From: Chondrus crispus
Taxonomy: Eukaryota > Rhodophyta > Florideophyceae > Gigartinales > Gigartinaceae
DNA length: 64,000 bases
Assembly: GCF_000350225.1 (NCBI RefSeq)
Contig: NW_005179141.1
Location: 1-64,000 of the forward strand
Direction: 5' to 3'
The notes beneath the pieces were generated by a model that worked only from the letters and a program-made list of their open reading frames with translations, made no database searches and was not told where the DNA came from. The position numbers and the translations under genes are program-made. This document shows, in pieces, positions 22,963 through 32,241 of the stretch. Position 1 is the stretch's first letter. Each line of letters opens with the position of its first letter.

Positions 22963-24820
22963 GCTCCATACGCAATGTGATGATGGAAAGCGAAAAGAAG
23001 ACGGGAGCCGCAACCAGTTTCCTATGTTTTTATCTTCTTAACTATTCTGTTTCGTTTTTGTTTTTTTTGTTTTTTTATGTTTGTTTTCCCTTCCAGAGAC
23101 GCACCTAGGTCGGCCATTCCGGAACGAGCGTGCGAAATTTCAGGAGAACACGACAGGCGCCCAAGGGCGACAAGGGACTGCGAACCGCCGATCGTGATTA
23201 AGGCTACAAGCTGTATCTCGAGTTGAGGAAGGAGAGGACGGATTGCGTGAAGGAAGTCCAGAGAGACATGTGTCGCTACTACGCTCGATTCCGTTGCGAT
23301 CACATGGGTACCTCGGCCGGGGAGCCACACACGCAGACGCAAAGAAGGATTGAAGACATTGTCTTGGAGAAGCTGAACAGCAAGGCTTGGTACAGTATTG
23401 TATTCAACGACGTCTGCCGAAAAGCGCTTCTAGCGCTACCTACGAAAGCCTATGTGAACACCGCTGGTGTATGGGAGAGGAGGAAGATCTCTGGTCGACA
23501 GAAGAAAGACGTTGGAAATTTTTCGGGAACGAGGGATTTGTAGTTGGACAAGAATTGCGTAACGGAGTCGCACTACGTGGGGTCGTTGGAATCAATTTAG
23601 GGGTGAGGACAAAAAGGTGCGCTGGAGGAGTTGCGTGTTTGAGGATAACCCCCGAGTGAGGGTAGGATGTAAGAAAAAGAGGAGGAAAAATTGGCATATA
23701 CCGGCGGTGGATATCAGGGACGTGGGAACGCGTCGCGGGAAGTGCAACTTTTGCTACGCGGAATGCAGGCTGACGACTTCGCGTATACACGTACAGTACG
23801 GTTCTAAAGGACGTGAGGGAGGTTGTACGAAGGGAGCACGAATCAAGAGGAGGTATCTCAGGATTCAAAGAGGAGCACAGATGGGATCAGAAGACGACCA
23901 GGGGGTCGGAAGCACGCTGGAAGTGAAGACACGATATGCCGGCGGCAGAGGTAGTCGCACGAGAACGTTGTGTGCAGCCAGCACAACGAGGGACGAGTCA
24001 TTCTATTGACTTAGAAACGAAAACCACCGGCAGACAAGTGCACGGAGACACACGTGTGAAGCGGTTACCCCCTTGGTCCATTTTCGGCTGTTACCGCTCG
24101 TCCAGCGTTTTTCTGACGACCTCCAAGTATTTTCTTGATTAATTTTCGCATCACGAGGACGGATCTCTGATCCAAGCGCCCTGTCTCGTGCGCGTGATCG
24201 TGTCTCAGGAGGTATCCGACCTCAGCCTGAGACTACAGGAAAATTTTCGTTTTCGTGGTACGACTGCGGCGGCTCTTGCATTCCGGTGAGGGAGGTTTTC
24301 AGATGAAATCGCCTAAGTCCCTTTTTTTCTGCTCTGGCTTGGGAGTGTTGTCGACGGTTAACGTCGCTCTCCTTCTTCGACATCTCGTACGGGACGGTCG
24401 TGTCCCCCTTTTCCTTGTTTGCCTCTTCGAGTGGCGGCGGGTACAGACTTGCGTGTGCCGTTTGTACGTTTTCTACGTACCCAGCGCTTCATGCGCTCGA
24501 CCCGTCACTCCTCCCTCTTTTTCTGCGTCGTCTCGCCCTTTCTACGCTACTGCAGCGTTTCCCGAGGCCATGTGATGGCTGTTCTCAACTCCCTATAACG
24601 TCTCTCGCTCCCCAGACAAGCCCAGCTTGCCATGTACCGTGGAGGACGTTCTTCCTTGTAACGCGGCCGTATCCTCCTTCTAATGCCCGATATACCCGCT
24701 GATCGACGTTCACAGGACGCGGTCGTACCTCTAGACCTCCAAGGTGAACGAAACAAAAGAGAACGCAAACAAAAAAGATAATAATACAACAGAAAACATA
24801 GTAGGGCATAGCTACGGATC
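22963..24820 (+). other. Unassigned sequence after B1 pol
   Basis: Should hold the B1 3' end, but no polypurine tract plus family LTR is visible. A T-rich tract ending CTTCCAG at 23040-23096 resembles a 3' splice acceptor. Short, frame-broken coding-like pieces follow (next entry). From 24000 on the strand turns pyrimidine-rich, without a recognisable gene. The sequence diverges from the B2 3' flank immediately after the pol stop. Confidence 0.4.
23202..24009 (+). pseudogene. Coding-like fragments of unknown identity
   Basis: Three overlapping frames read as plausible protein: 23202-23543 (GYKLYLELRKERTDCVKEVQ and onward, with RFRCDHMG), 23387-23659 and 23617-24009 (basic, with the Cys-pair CNFCYAEC). 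If joined by two frameshifts they would form one basic protein of roughly 230 aa. I do not recognise it. It could be a passenger gene or extra 3' ORF of B1, or chance. Base composition is more AT-rich than family A. Confidence 0.25.
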
Positions 24821-26073
24821 GGTGGGTGCGTCACGCGTATGCTAGAAGTACTACAGGGGCGTCAGTGTTAGTCGCAATCGACGATTCGTTGACTACGTCG
24901 CGGTGGAACTATTCTTGTCCTTGTTGCGGGTTTGCCTCCGTCAGTAATTATTTTTGCTTGACAAGCCTCTGTATCGGGGCTTGCGGAGCTCCGTCTGCGA
25001 CTGGTGCGTCCCCTTTTGATCATCCCTTCCCGTCAATCAACAATATCCCTTGTCGCGGGGGGGTGCTCCTCTCCCTCCAGACTCTCCTTTCAGTTTTCCC
25101 GTCTCGTGCACACTGTGCATTTCCCATCGGATACAGTCTTCTCTTGGTCGAATCGACCCGCGGTACCTCGCATCTCCTCCCTCGTCGGGGCTTACTTGTC
25201 TTGACAAGGCACCCGCGGCGGTTCCTTCTTCCTTTTCTCAGGGCACTGGACTTCGTCTGGTTGTTGCAGACTCACTGATCAACTTGCGCCAGGCAAAGTC
25301 GTGTCCTAGACAACGACAGACAAAATAAACATAACATAACAAACAAACACGCACAAAAACAAACAACCAACTAAAACCGAAACAGTGAAAAGAGGTAGTG
25401 AGAAGAGAAGGGGGGTTAACGTTGTAAGCTAGTAAGTAAGCTGATCGTCAGTAAACGCGTCGTGGCCCTGTCGTTTGCAACTGCCGGGTGAACCGTTTTG
25501 TCTCGTTGGGACGTCGACTCCTTCGGCTATCTCCCGTTCCCAACCCTATTCGTTCCGCCCTCTACTCTGCTTGGTGGCTCTCCATAAACGCGGGTTACGC
25601 GGGGGTCGGGTGTCAGTCTTAAATCCACACTGCTCCGGTCCCTAAAAAGGGCACCTCCTGCCCGGCGAGCGCGCGTTGCGCCTCGCTCGTCCTTGTCAAC
25701 TCTCCGTAAAGCGAGTTCGACGGGTCCGCCGGCTAATGACGTGTTCTGCTTCATACGCAATTGGTAGTCGCGGGTCGCGATCTGACTTCGATATTTGTGC
25801 GGTCAGCCCTGGCTAGCAACAGTAACTGAGCGGGCAACCGGCGATTTCGGGCGGCCATCCTCAATTTTGATTAGGATTTCGAGGGAGGACTGGTGCTCAA
25901 TTCTCGTACTGTTCATTCGACAATCCCCTTCCGGTATTTCTCTAGTAATTCTGCGATAATTTTGGCTCCCCGTCCGTGCGGACTCCTGCTCTCAATCTTA
26001 AGTTCACGTGTGGGCTTCGATGACGCGTTGCTATTCAGGCGAGCGTAACACCTCATCCGGGGGTACGGTGACA
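24821..26073 (-). other. Unassigned sequence beyond B2 pol; possible foreign LTR
   Basis: Read on the minus strand, B2 pol is followed by a purine run (26074-26084, GAAAGGGGGAA) and TGTCACCG, which looks like a polypurine tract and LTR start. The B2 5' LTR begins TGTAGTGC, so this is not its own LTR. A T-rich tract ending GTTGTCTAG lies at about 25300-25390 (minus). No ORF is recognised. It could be the 3' LTR of another gypsy family acquired by recombination. Confidence 0.3.
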
Positions 26074-26163
26074 TTCCCCCTTTCTCAACGACGCGGCATG
26101 CATCGCTTCCTCAAACTTCTGACTTCTTTGCTGGCTCTCCTCTGCATTCTTTCTTGACGACAG

Positions 26164-27842
26164 CTATCCAGGTACCGCGTGCGCGACTTGCGCCGGCAGG
26201 GGCAACCGTTTTCTTCGGAAATACGTGACTGCTGTGCTACGAGGTAGCTGCTCAATGGGCTCCCACGTCGCGTCCTCGGTGGTATACCCATACCATCTAA
26301 CTTTGAGAATTAATTTCTCCTCGTCGTAGCCGTGGTCCACGATCTTGTCGATCACATACTCCTGACTCTCGGCTCCTTCTTCCTGCGTGTCTAACTGTTC
26401 GTCCCCCTTCCGGAGAGCCAGGGACTCATCGTCATCCTGCTCTTCCGAACCTCCCATCTCTTGTAGATCGGGCGGGATGCCCGCAGCTTCCTGATTTACC
26501 AACGGTCCGTCATCCGTCCTATCCTTCGCTTGCGCAGCGGATTCTTCTCGTTCCCCTTTTCGACTGAGGAACTGTAGCGCTTGTCGTAGCCCGATTATCG
26601 GCGTGTAGTCCATGGGACTAGGGGCTAATTCGACTCTATCTCGCGACACGCGCTCTTCTTGGTCGCCGATAGCAATGACGACCGTATTCTCAGTCGACTC
26701 CTTCACTTGATACGGACCTGTAGCCACTTGTGCCAACTTATGTTTCGGCTCAGTGGCCGTGCCTTGCTCCTCTCAAAGGAATACGTATGATCCTGAAGGG
26801 ATGTCATACTTCGGCTTGCGGAGCCTTGCGTCGAAATTTCGCTTATAGCGCGCTTGTTCTTTCCGCAAGCTCTTACCAGCACCTTTCATCAGGCTTTCCA
26901 ACCACGACTGCCATTTCAGGTAGTACGCTCGATTCGAGCTAAATCCTTCCAAACTTGGCTGTGCTTGTAACGCAATGCTTCTCGGCGCCCGAGCTAACAC
27001 CAGCTTGAACGGCGCGATGTTCGTAGTTCGATGAACTTGCGTGTTGTATGCGAACGTCACAGCGTCGCTAAATAGGTCCCAGTCCTTGGGATGCTCTCCC
27101 ACATATTTTCGCAACGCGGAAGTCAGCGTGCGGTTAAACCTCTCAACTTGGCCGTTGGCTTGCGGGTGGTACGTAGTCGTGAACACATTGCGTATGCCGA
27201 GAATTCGGCAGACATTCTGAAAGAATACCGGGACGTGAACTGTGTTCCGTTGTCGGACAGCACCTTGGCCGGCGGTCCGTACACGAATACCCAATGGTGA
27301 ACGAAGGCTTGTGAGATGTGCGCAGCTGATATCTTCTTCAACGGTACGGTTCGTACCAGTTTCGAGTATCGATCGCTGATCACGAGAATATACCGATTTC
27401 CTCGTTTAGTTGTAATTAGCTCGCCGAAGATGTCGATGGCGACAAACTCCAGCGGAGCTTTGGGCGTGAACAGCTTCATTTCCTTCGTGTTTCTTCTTAA
27501 CTTCACCCTTTCCCGCGCACATGCGGCGCAATTCTTCGCGACTGCATAGCAGTCTAGGGCCATCGTAGGCCAATAAAAATATCTTCTCAATGTCTTGTAA
27601 AGTTTCCTGCCTCCCGGGTGGCCTGCTAATTTTGCGTAGTGGCTCAACCCTAGGACGCGGTGCCTTAACGATTGTGGTATCACCACTTGTACAAACTCCG
27701 CCGCGGTACGGCATAGAGTTCCTTCGAGTTCCTCGGTCTCCATGCTGAACGTTCTCACCTTTCCGGCGTCCATTTCTTCCTTGATGCGATTGCAGAAGGG
27801 GTCGACGGCTTGCTCGCGAATGAGCTCCTCCGGAGTGACAGC
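26164..27842 (-). pseudogene. pol: B2 integrase and chromodomain
   Basis: Follows the RT-RNase H block in frame beyond the shared UAA. The first Met is at 27773 (MDAGKVRTFSMETEE, identical to B1). The HHCC finger and first catalytic Asp (AIDIFG) are open to about 27230, where a 1-base change in the SDNGTQFT region shifts the frame. The remainder of the core (VERFNRT) is in 27294-26773. A TGA replaces the Arg codon after GSYVFL near 26773. The chromodomain (WYGYTTEDATWEP) ends at 26164. Two lesions beyond the shared UAA make it inactive. Confidence 0.9.
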
Positions 27843-29411
27843 TTAGAATTGATCGAGGCGATCAGGGGCGGTCCCCACCTCAACAGCGAGGATGTCGTCT
27901 AACGCGTCGAAACTGTCCTCGTCCTCCACTGTACCCTCGGCCGGTTTGGCCGTAAAGCATGGAATTTCGTCGTCGATTTCGTCGACGGTTTCTCCAGCGG
28001 TCTGTAATCTTGACAGGGCATCAGCTTGGCTATTCGCCTTGCCCTTGTTGTACTTGATTTCGAAATCAAATTCCGAGAGGCGGAGCCTCCACCGGATTAA
28101 TCTCCCGCTAGGGTCGGTTACGTTCATCAACCACCTCAATGAGGCATGATCAGTATGCACAATGAAGTGCTCGACATATAGATATGGTCTTAAAGTCTGT
28201 ACGGCCCAAATTACCGCTAGACATTCTTTTTCTGATACAGAATAGTTTCTCTCGGCTGCGGCTAACGTTCTTGAAAAGAACCCGATGGGTTTACGTTGCG
28301 CATCCGGATGTGTCTGAAATAATACAGCGCCGATTTGATAGTCGCTTGCATCGGTATCTACCGAGTAGCGTAGGTCCTTCTTCGGCAGCGCCAACACCGG
28401 CGGTGCCAAGATGGCGTCCTTGAGCTTATGAAAAGCTTTTTCGCACGGTTCGTCGAATCCTTCCAACTGGACCGGTTGTCCCTTCTTCAATAGTTGACTG
28501 AGCGGATGCGCGATTTTCGCGTAATGTGGGACAAACCTGCAGTAGACATTGCAGAGTCCCAAGTAGCTTCTGAGCTGGGTCTGCGTTTGAGGGAACCGCA
28601 CTTGTTCCAACGCGGCGGTTCGCGCGACATCAACCTCCAATGTACCTGGCCGAACGACATGGCCCAGGTACTTGATCTTTTCGACGAAAAATTCGCACTT
28701 GCGAAGCTTGAGCTTCACACCTGCCTTCTCCAATACAGAAAGTATTTCATCCACGTGCACGATGTGCACCTCCCACGACTTGCTAAAAATTATTATGTCA
28801 TCCAGATACACCAAACAGCATTTCCAACGGAACGGAGAGAGCAGGATATCCATTGCTCTCTGGAACGTCGCTGGCGCGTTGGTTAGCCCGAAGGGCATTC
28901 TTGAGAAGCGATACAGACCTGAGTGACACGAAAAAGCGGTCTTGTCGCGGTCGCACTCAGAGATAGGCATCTGCCAATATTCCGAGATCGCGTCCAACGC
29001 GGAGAAAACCTTGCTGTCACCAAGCGAGTCCAGACACTCATCCATGCGCGGTAAAGGGTACGTGTCTTTTACCGTTGCCGCGTTTAACCTGCGATAGTCA
29101 ACGCAAAAGCGCATCGATCCGTCCGGCTTCGGCACTAATAAAACGGGCGACGCCCATTCTGACTGCGCCGGCTCGATGACTCCTGCTTCTAACATCTTCT
29201 GTACTTCTGCCTCTTCTACTTCGCGGGCTCTAGGCCCGGCCCGATACGAGGCTTGAGCAATTGGCCTTGTATCCGGGGCCAGTTCAATCCGGTGGACCGT
29301 GGTGTTGATCTCACCAAGGGTCCCATCCCACATGCGGGAATATTTTTTTAACATCCGACAGAATCTTTCGCGCAGCCGGTCCGGCACGTGGCTCAGGTCG
29401 AGCTCCTCCAC
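27843..29411 (-). CDS. pol: B2 RT and RNase H block
   Basis: An uninterrupted 522-codon frame with RT motifs (FCVDYRRLN, CLVYLDDIIIF) and RNase H (SVDTDASDYQ, TDHASLRWLM), ending DRLDQF then UAA exactly as in B1. It lacks its own start because the upstream protease frame was separated by a 1-base loss in a C-run near 29423 (GAGCCCCCCTGCC against GAGCCTCCCCCGCC in B1). RT/RNase H convert element RNA to DNA in the cytoplasmic particle. The block keeps its catalytic residues but is not expressible as it stands. Confidence 0.85.
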   Translation of the reverse strand: MEELDLSHVPDRLRERFCRMLKKYSRMWDGTLGEINTTVHRIELAPDTRPIAQASYRAGPRAREVEEAEVQKMLEAGVIEPAQSEWASPVLLVPKPDGSMRFCVDYRRLNAATVKDTYPLPRMDECLDSLGDSKVFSALDAISEYWQMPISECDRDKTAFSCHSGLYRFSRMPFGLTNAPATFQRAMDILLSPFRWKCCLVYLDDIIIFSKSWEVHIVHVDEILSVLEKAGVKLKLRKCEFFVEKIKYLGHVVRPGTLEVDVARTAALEQVRFPQTQTQLRSYLGLCNVYCRFVPHYAKIAHPLSQLLKKGQPVQLEGFDEPCEKAFHKLKDAILAPPVLALPKKDLRYSVDTDASDYQIGAVLFQTHPDAQRKPIGFFSRTLAAAERNYSVSEKECLAVIWAVQTLRPYLYVEHFIVHTDHASLRWLMNVTDPSGRLIRWRLRLSEFDFEIKYNKGKANSQADALSRLQTAGETVDEIDDEIPCFTAKPAEGTVEDEDSFDALDDILAVEVGTAPDRLDQF

Positions 29412-30583
29412 GTCCGGCAGGGGGGCTCAACCCGCCGCTCCGGCTTCGTAGTTGCCGTCGCGGAGAGCCCTTCCTCCCGTTCTCCTTGCTGGTCCTCGCG
29501 ATCTTGTTCCGACGGTTCGCACCTTCTCTCGCCCGTAGGCGTCGGGGTGGAATTAGTAAATTTTTCCTCGTCCCTTTCTTGAATTCCAAGTACCTCACCA
29601 AAAGTGGAATTGCTCTTGAATACGGTCCTCGGGTGCGGTAGTAGTTCCGCCACCACTTGGCCTTTTTGAATCCTGACAGGGTAATTTCTAAGATTCGCTA
29701 CGAGCAATCTAAGAGGTTTGTCAGGCTCAACCTGATCTACACCGTTGGTGCTTACCAATCCGTGCTTGTCGTATAGGGGTGCGTAGGGTTGAACTACGAC
29801 CAAGCCCGTCCTCTTCGAGGTGCATTCGACTACGTGTTGCGTCCCTGGCTCAATGGTCGTGGCTCTTGCCACCTTCACCCTGGGGGAAACTCGTTCCCCT
29901 TTTGCATCAGTTTCGCCCTTTCCGGGGACCAGATGCTTCTTCGATTTCCTCGCCGAGAACCGCCTTACGATCGGAACCTCCGAGAAATCCGCCATCTCAA
30001 CTGTCCTCTTCCGTGGGTAGATAGCCTCCACGAACCTATCGCAATAGTCCGCTCCTAGAATCAGCGGCACTGCGAGCTTTTCGCACACAATAAATTCGGC
30101 AGCAGCCACAAATCGTCCAAGTCTCACGGGCATCTTGATGGTTCCGAGAGTCTGGAGTGGCCTGTTGTTCGCGTCGCCAATGTCTTGGGTCGGTCCGTAG
30201 GACACTAGAGATTCCATTCCAGCTGGGAGTTCCGATTTTCGCACAAGGTTTGGTCCCGCGCCGGTGTCTGATACAGACAACACCCGCCTCATCAATCCGA
30301 CTGTTGGTCCAATGTCCGCGTAAACTTTGTAGTTTTTTCGCGCAAGAACCAAAATCTTCTCGGGACACACCCTTCGCTTAACCCTGTACCAGGGTCTTCG
30401 AACTTCTTCCAGCGGATGATCTTGGGCTCGGCTCAAAATTTTCTTGACTTGGGCTGGCCCTTTGGGCTGGCTTATCCACCAATCCAACAACCTCCTCATC
30501 GGGGCCTGATTTTTCCCTTCGAGACGCGGAACGGGGCTGAGCCCCGGGCACAGTACGTCGACCCTGTGCCTCTCGCGACTCAT
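29412..30583 (-). pseudogene. pol: B2 protease and linker
   Basis: Open from ATG 30583 through the retropepsin motif SVSDTGAGPNLV to the frameshift near 29423. Its frame is in phase with gag across the TAG that ends gag (30599-30601), so readthrough would join them. In B1 the phase differs by a 4-base AGCC duplication. The -1 frame also runs open from the gag stop into the region upstream of the duplication. This suggests the ancestral link was a -1 shift as in family A, with B2 carrying a slippage duplication. Confidence 0.75.
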
Positions 30584-30969
30584 GCGAGATTCCCCTCTCT
30601 AGTTTTCCTGCCGCTGCGGGTTCCTTCTCACGTCCGACGACGCGGGCCCCGCGGCGGGCCCTCTGAAGGGTTGGTTCGGCCTCGGCGTTGAGGCACTCGG
30701 CGTGCTCGCCGTCTGCGAATCGAACCAATTCTTCACCTTCAGATAACTCGTCGATGGTATCCCTAACCTCTCCATCGGAGACAACGCCTCGTAATTTCCC
30801 AAAACTCGGTGCATTTCCCGGGGGGAAAGAATGCACGTTGCCGCGGCGTGCCCCTTTTCGTAACAATGATAGCACACCAGTCCGTGCTTCTTGACGGGAT
30901 ATTGCGGCCTAGGCCCTCCACGGGCCGGCGGCCTTCCTTGACGTTGCGGCCTTCCCATCCAGCCTGGCC

Positions 30970-30974
30970 TTGGA
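30970..30974. repeat. TRIM target-site duplication, left
   Basis: TTGGA, one mismatch from TTCGA at 32242-32246. The empty site in B1 (about 4559-4563) contains a single copy (TTCGA on one strand), which supports a 5-bp duplication. Confidence 0.7.
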
Positions 30975-31081
30975 TGTTGAAATAGTGAGCGCGCCCAAGG
31001 GGACATCAAGAAGCCTGCGCCTGTGGCCTAGTGGTTAACGAATTTTTGCGGCAGATTTTTCAGACCTCGATTTTAACATCA
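30975..31081 (+). repeat. TRIM left terminal repeat
   Basis: 107 bp, with TG...CA ends. Contains GTGGCCTAGTGG, a match to the RNA polymerase III A-box consensus TRGYNNARNGG, and a weak B-box-like ACCTCGATT further on. Confidence 0.85.
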
Positions 31082-31095
31082 GGTTATGGGCCCAG
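31082..31095 (+). other. TRIM primer-binding site, initiator tRNA-Met half
   Basis: GGTTATGGGCCCAG immediately after the left terminal repeat. It is complementary to the anticodon arm CTGGGCCCATAACC of eukaryotic initiator tRNA-Met, the primer mode known from Drosophila copia and yeast Ty5. This assigns the element to the copia superfamily. Confidence 0.85.
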
Positions 31096-31346
31096 ATTTA
31101 CGCTACTATTCGTGAGTTCTTTGTTTTGGTTCAAGTTCGAGTTTCGCCGTCGTTCAAGTATCAGTTTGTTCGGCTCGTCAAGCAGAAGAAGAAGGTATCA
31201 GTTTCAGTCTCCGCTTTCAAGTTTGGTTTTTCAGTTTTTCAGTTTTCGCCGTTGTTTTCAGCACCGTTTCAGCCGATTTTTCAGTTTGCTGGTCCGTCAG
31301 TTCTCAGTTTTTTGGAAATCAACTTTGTGTGTTTGCAGTTTTATCG

Positions 31347-31566
31347 TGGCAGTCGTTGTGTGAGCTGTGGGTGAGCCTTCCGCTAGTCGGGAGGAAGAAA
31401 GTCCCTAGTGGCCAGCGCACTGCCAACTCCTCAGTGGTCCGTCAGTTCTCAGTTTCTGGCAGTCGTTGTGTGAGCTGTGGGTGAGCCTTCTGCTAGTCGG
31501 GAGGAAGAAAGTCCCTAGGGGCCAACGCACTGCCCATTCCTCAGTGGTCCGTCAGTTTTCAGTTTT
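31347..31566 (+). repeat. Tandem repeat, 2 x 110 bp, inside the TRIM
   Basis: Units start at 31347 and 31457 with TGGCAGTCGTTGTGTGAGC and differ by a handful of bases. They are flanked by T-rich CAGTTTT-type short repeats (31120-31330). No coding sense is seen. Confidence 0.8.
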
Positions 31567-32125
31567 TGGAAATCAACATACCCTCGCTGTTGGTGAAAGG
31601 CTTGTGCCATTGGAAATCTGACTTGAGCGAGGGTCCGACCAAGAATCGTCGAGAGACGAATCACTAATTCTCGGGGAGGATCACAGTGTACTGGTCTAGT
31701 CGATCCGCGCTCTGCCTTCGGGAGGTGCGTCGGCGGTGTGGGTAACGCTCTCGGTATTAGCCCTATTGGTACGACTTCGGTCCCCTGGGTGAAGAAAATA
31801 CGTGCCTAAACACTGAACCTCTCACTATACGTGTATAAGGTCGCGTACCTTGATTAAGTTCGCACGGAAGAGGGTGACCCTAGGCGTGATTGTGAACAAA
31901 TCACACTAGTACGACGAAGGCAGTTTCATTCTTGTGTTGTGGGAGCCCTCTCTGAGGCAGTACCGTATCAAGTTTGGACAAGCCGATTTTGGTTGCAGGG
32001 ACCGTTCGCGGTAGTGACCAAAAGTCCTGGTTCGTCTACAGGCAAAGTTGCTGTGCTTACTCGTGGCACGTTTGATTTAGTTCACAGTCGAAAGACCCGC
32101 GCCGTGTGTTTGGCGTCCCTTGGTC

Positions 32126-32134
32126 GAGGGGGAG
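32126..32134 (+). other. TRIM polypurine tract
   Basis: GAGGGGGAG adjoining the right terminal repeat. Its position and composition fit a plus-strand primer. Confidence 0.7.
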
Positions 32135-32241
32135 TGTTGAAATAGTGAGCGCGCCCAAGTGGACACCAAGAAGCCAGGGCCTGTGGCCTAGTGGTTAACG
32201 AATTTTTGCGGCAGATTTTTCAGACCTCGATTTTAACATCA
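32135..32241 (+). repeat. TRIM right terminal repeat
   Basis: 107 bp, a near-identical copy of 30975-31081, followed by the target duplication TTCGA (32242-32246). Confidence 0.85.

Larger units (their letters stand above)
30975..32241 (+). mobile_element. TRIM-like miniature copia retrotransposon (1267 bp)
   Basis: Two 107-bp direct terminal repeats (30975-31081, 32135-32241), TGTTGAAATAG to TTTTAACATCA. A primer-binding site lies right after the left repeat and a purine tract right before the right one. There is no protein-coding capacity: the short plus-strand frames at 31031-31374 are low-complexity. It must depend on an autonomous copia partner. The repeats differ at only a few positions, so the insertion is fairly young, and it is absent from B1. 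Confidence 0.88.

Noticed and set aside
30378..30875. 165-aa frame across the B2 gag end and protease start
   Set aside because: Upstream of the gag stop it overlaps the better conserved Gag frame. Only its part after the stop is meaningful, as the -1 continuation discussed for the gag-pol joint.
31400..31530. GAGGAAGAAAGTCC in the TRIM repeat as an RNase P RNA motif
   Set aside because: Only a few bases resemble the conserved RNase P segment; none of the remaining conserved core is present.
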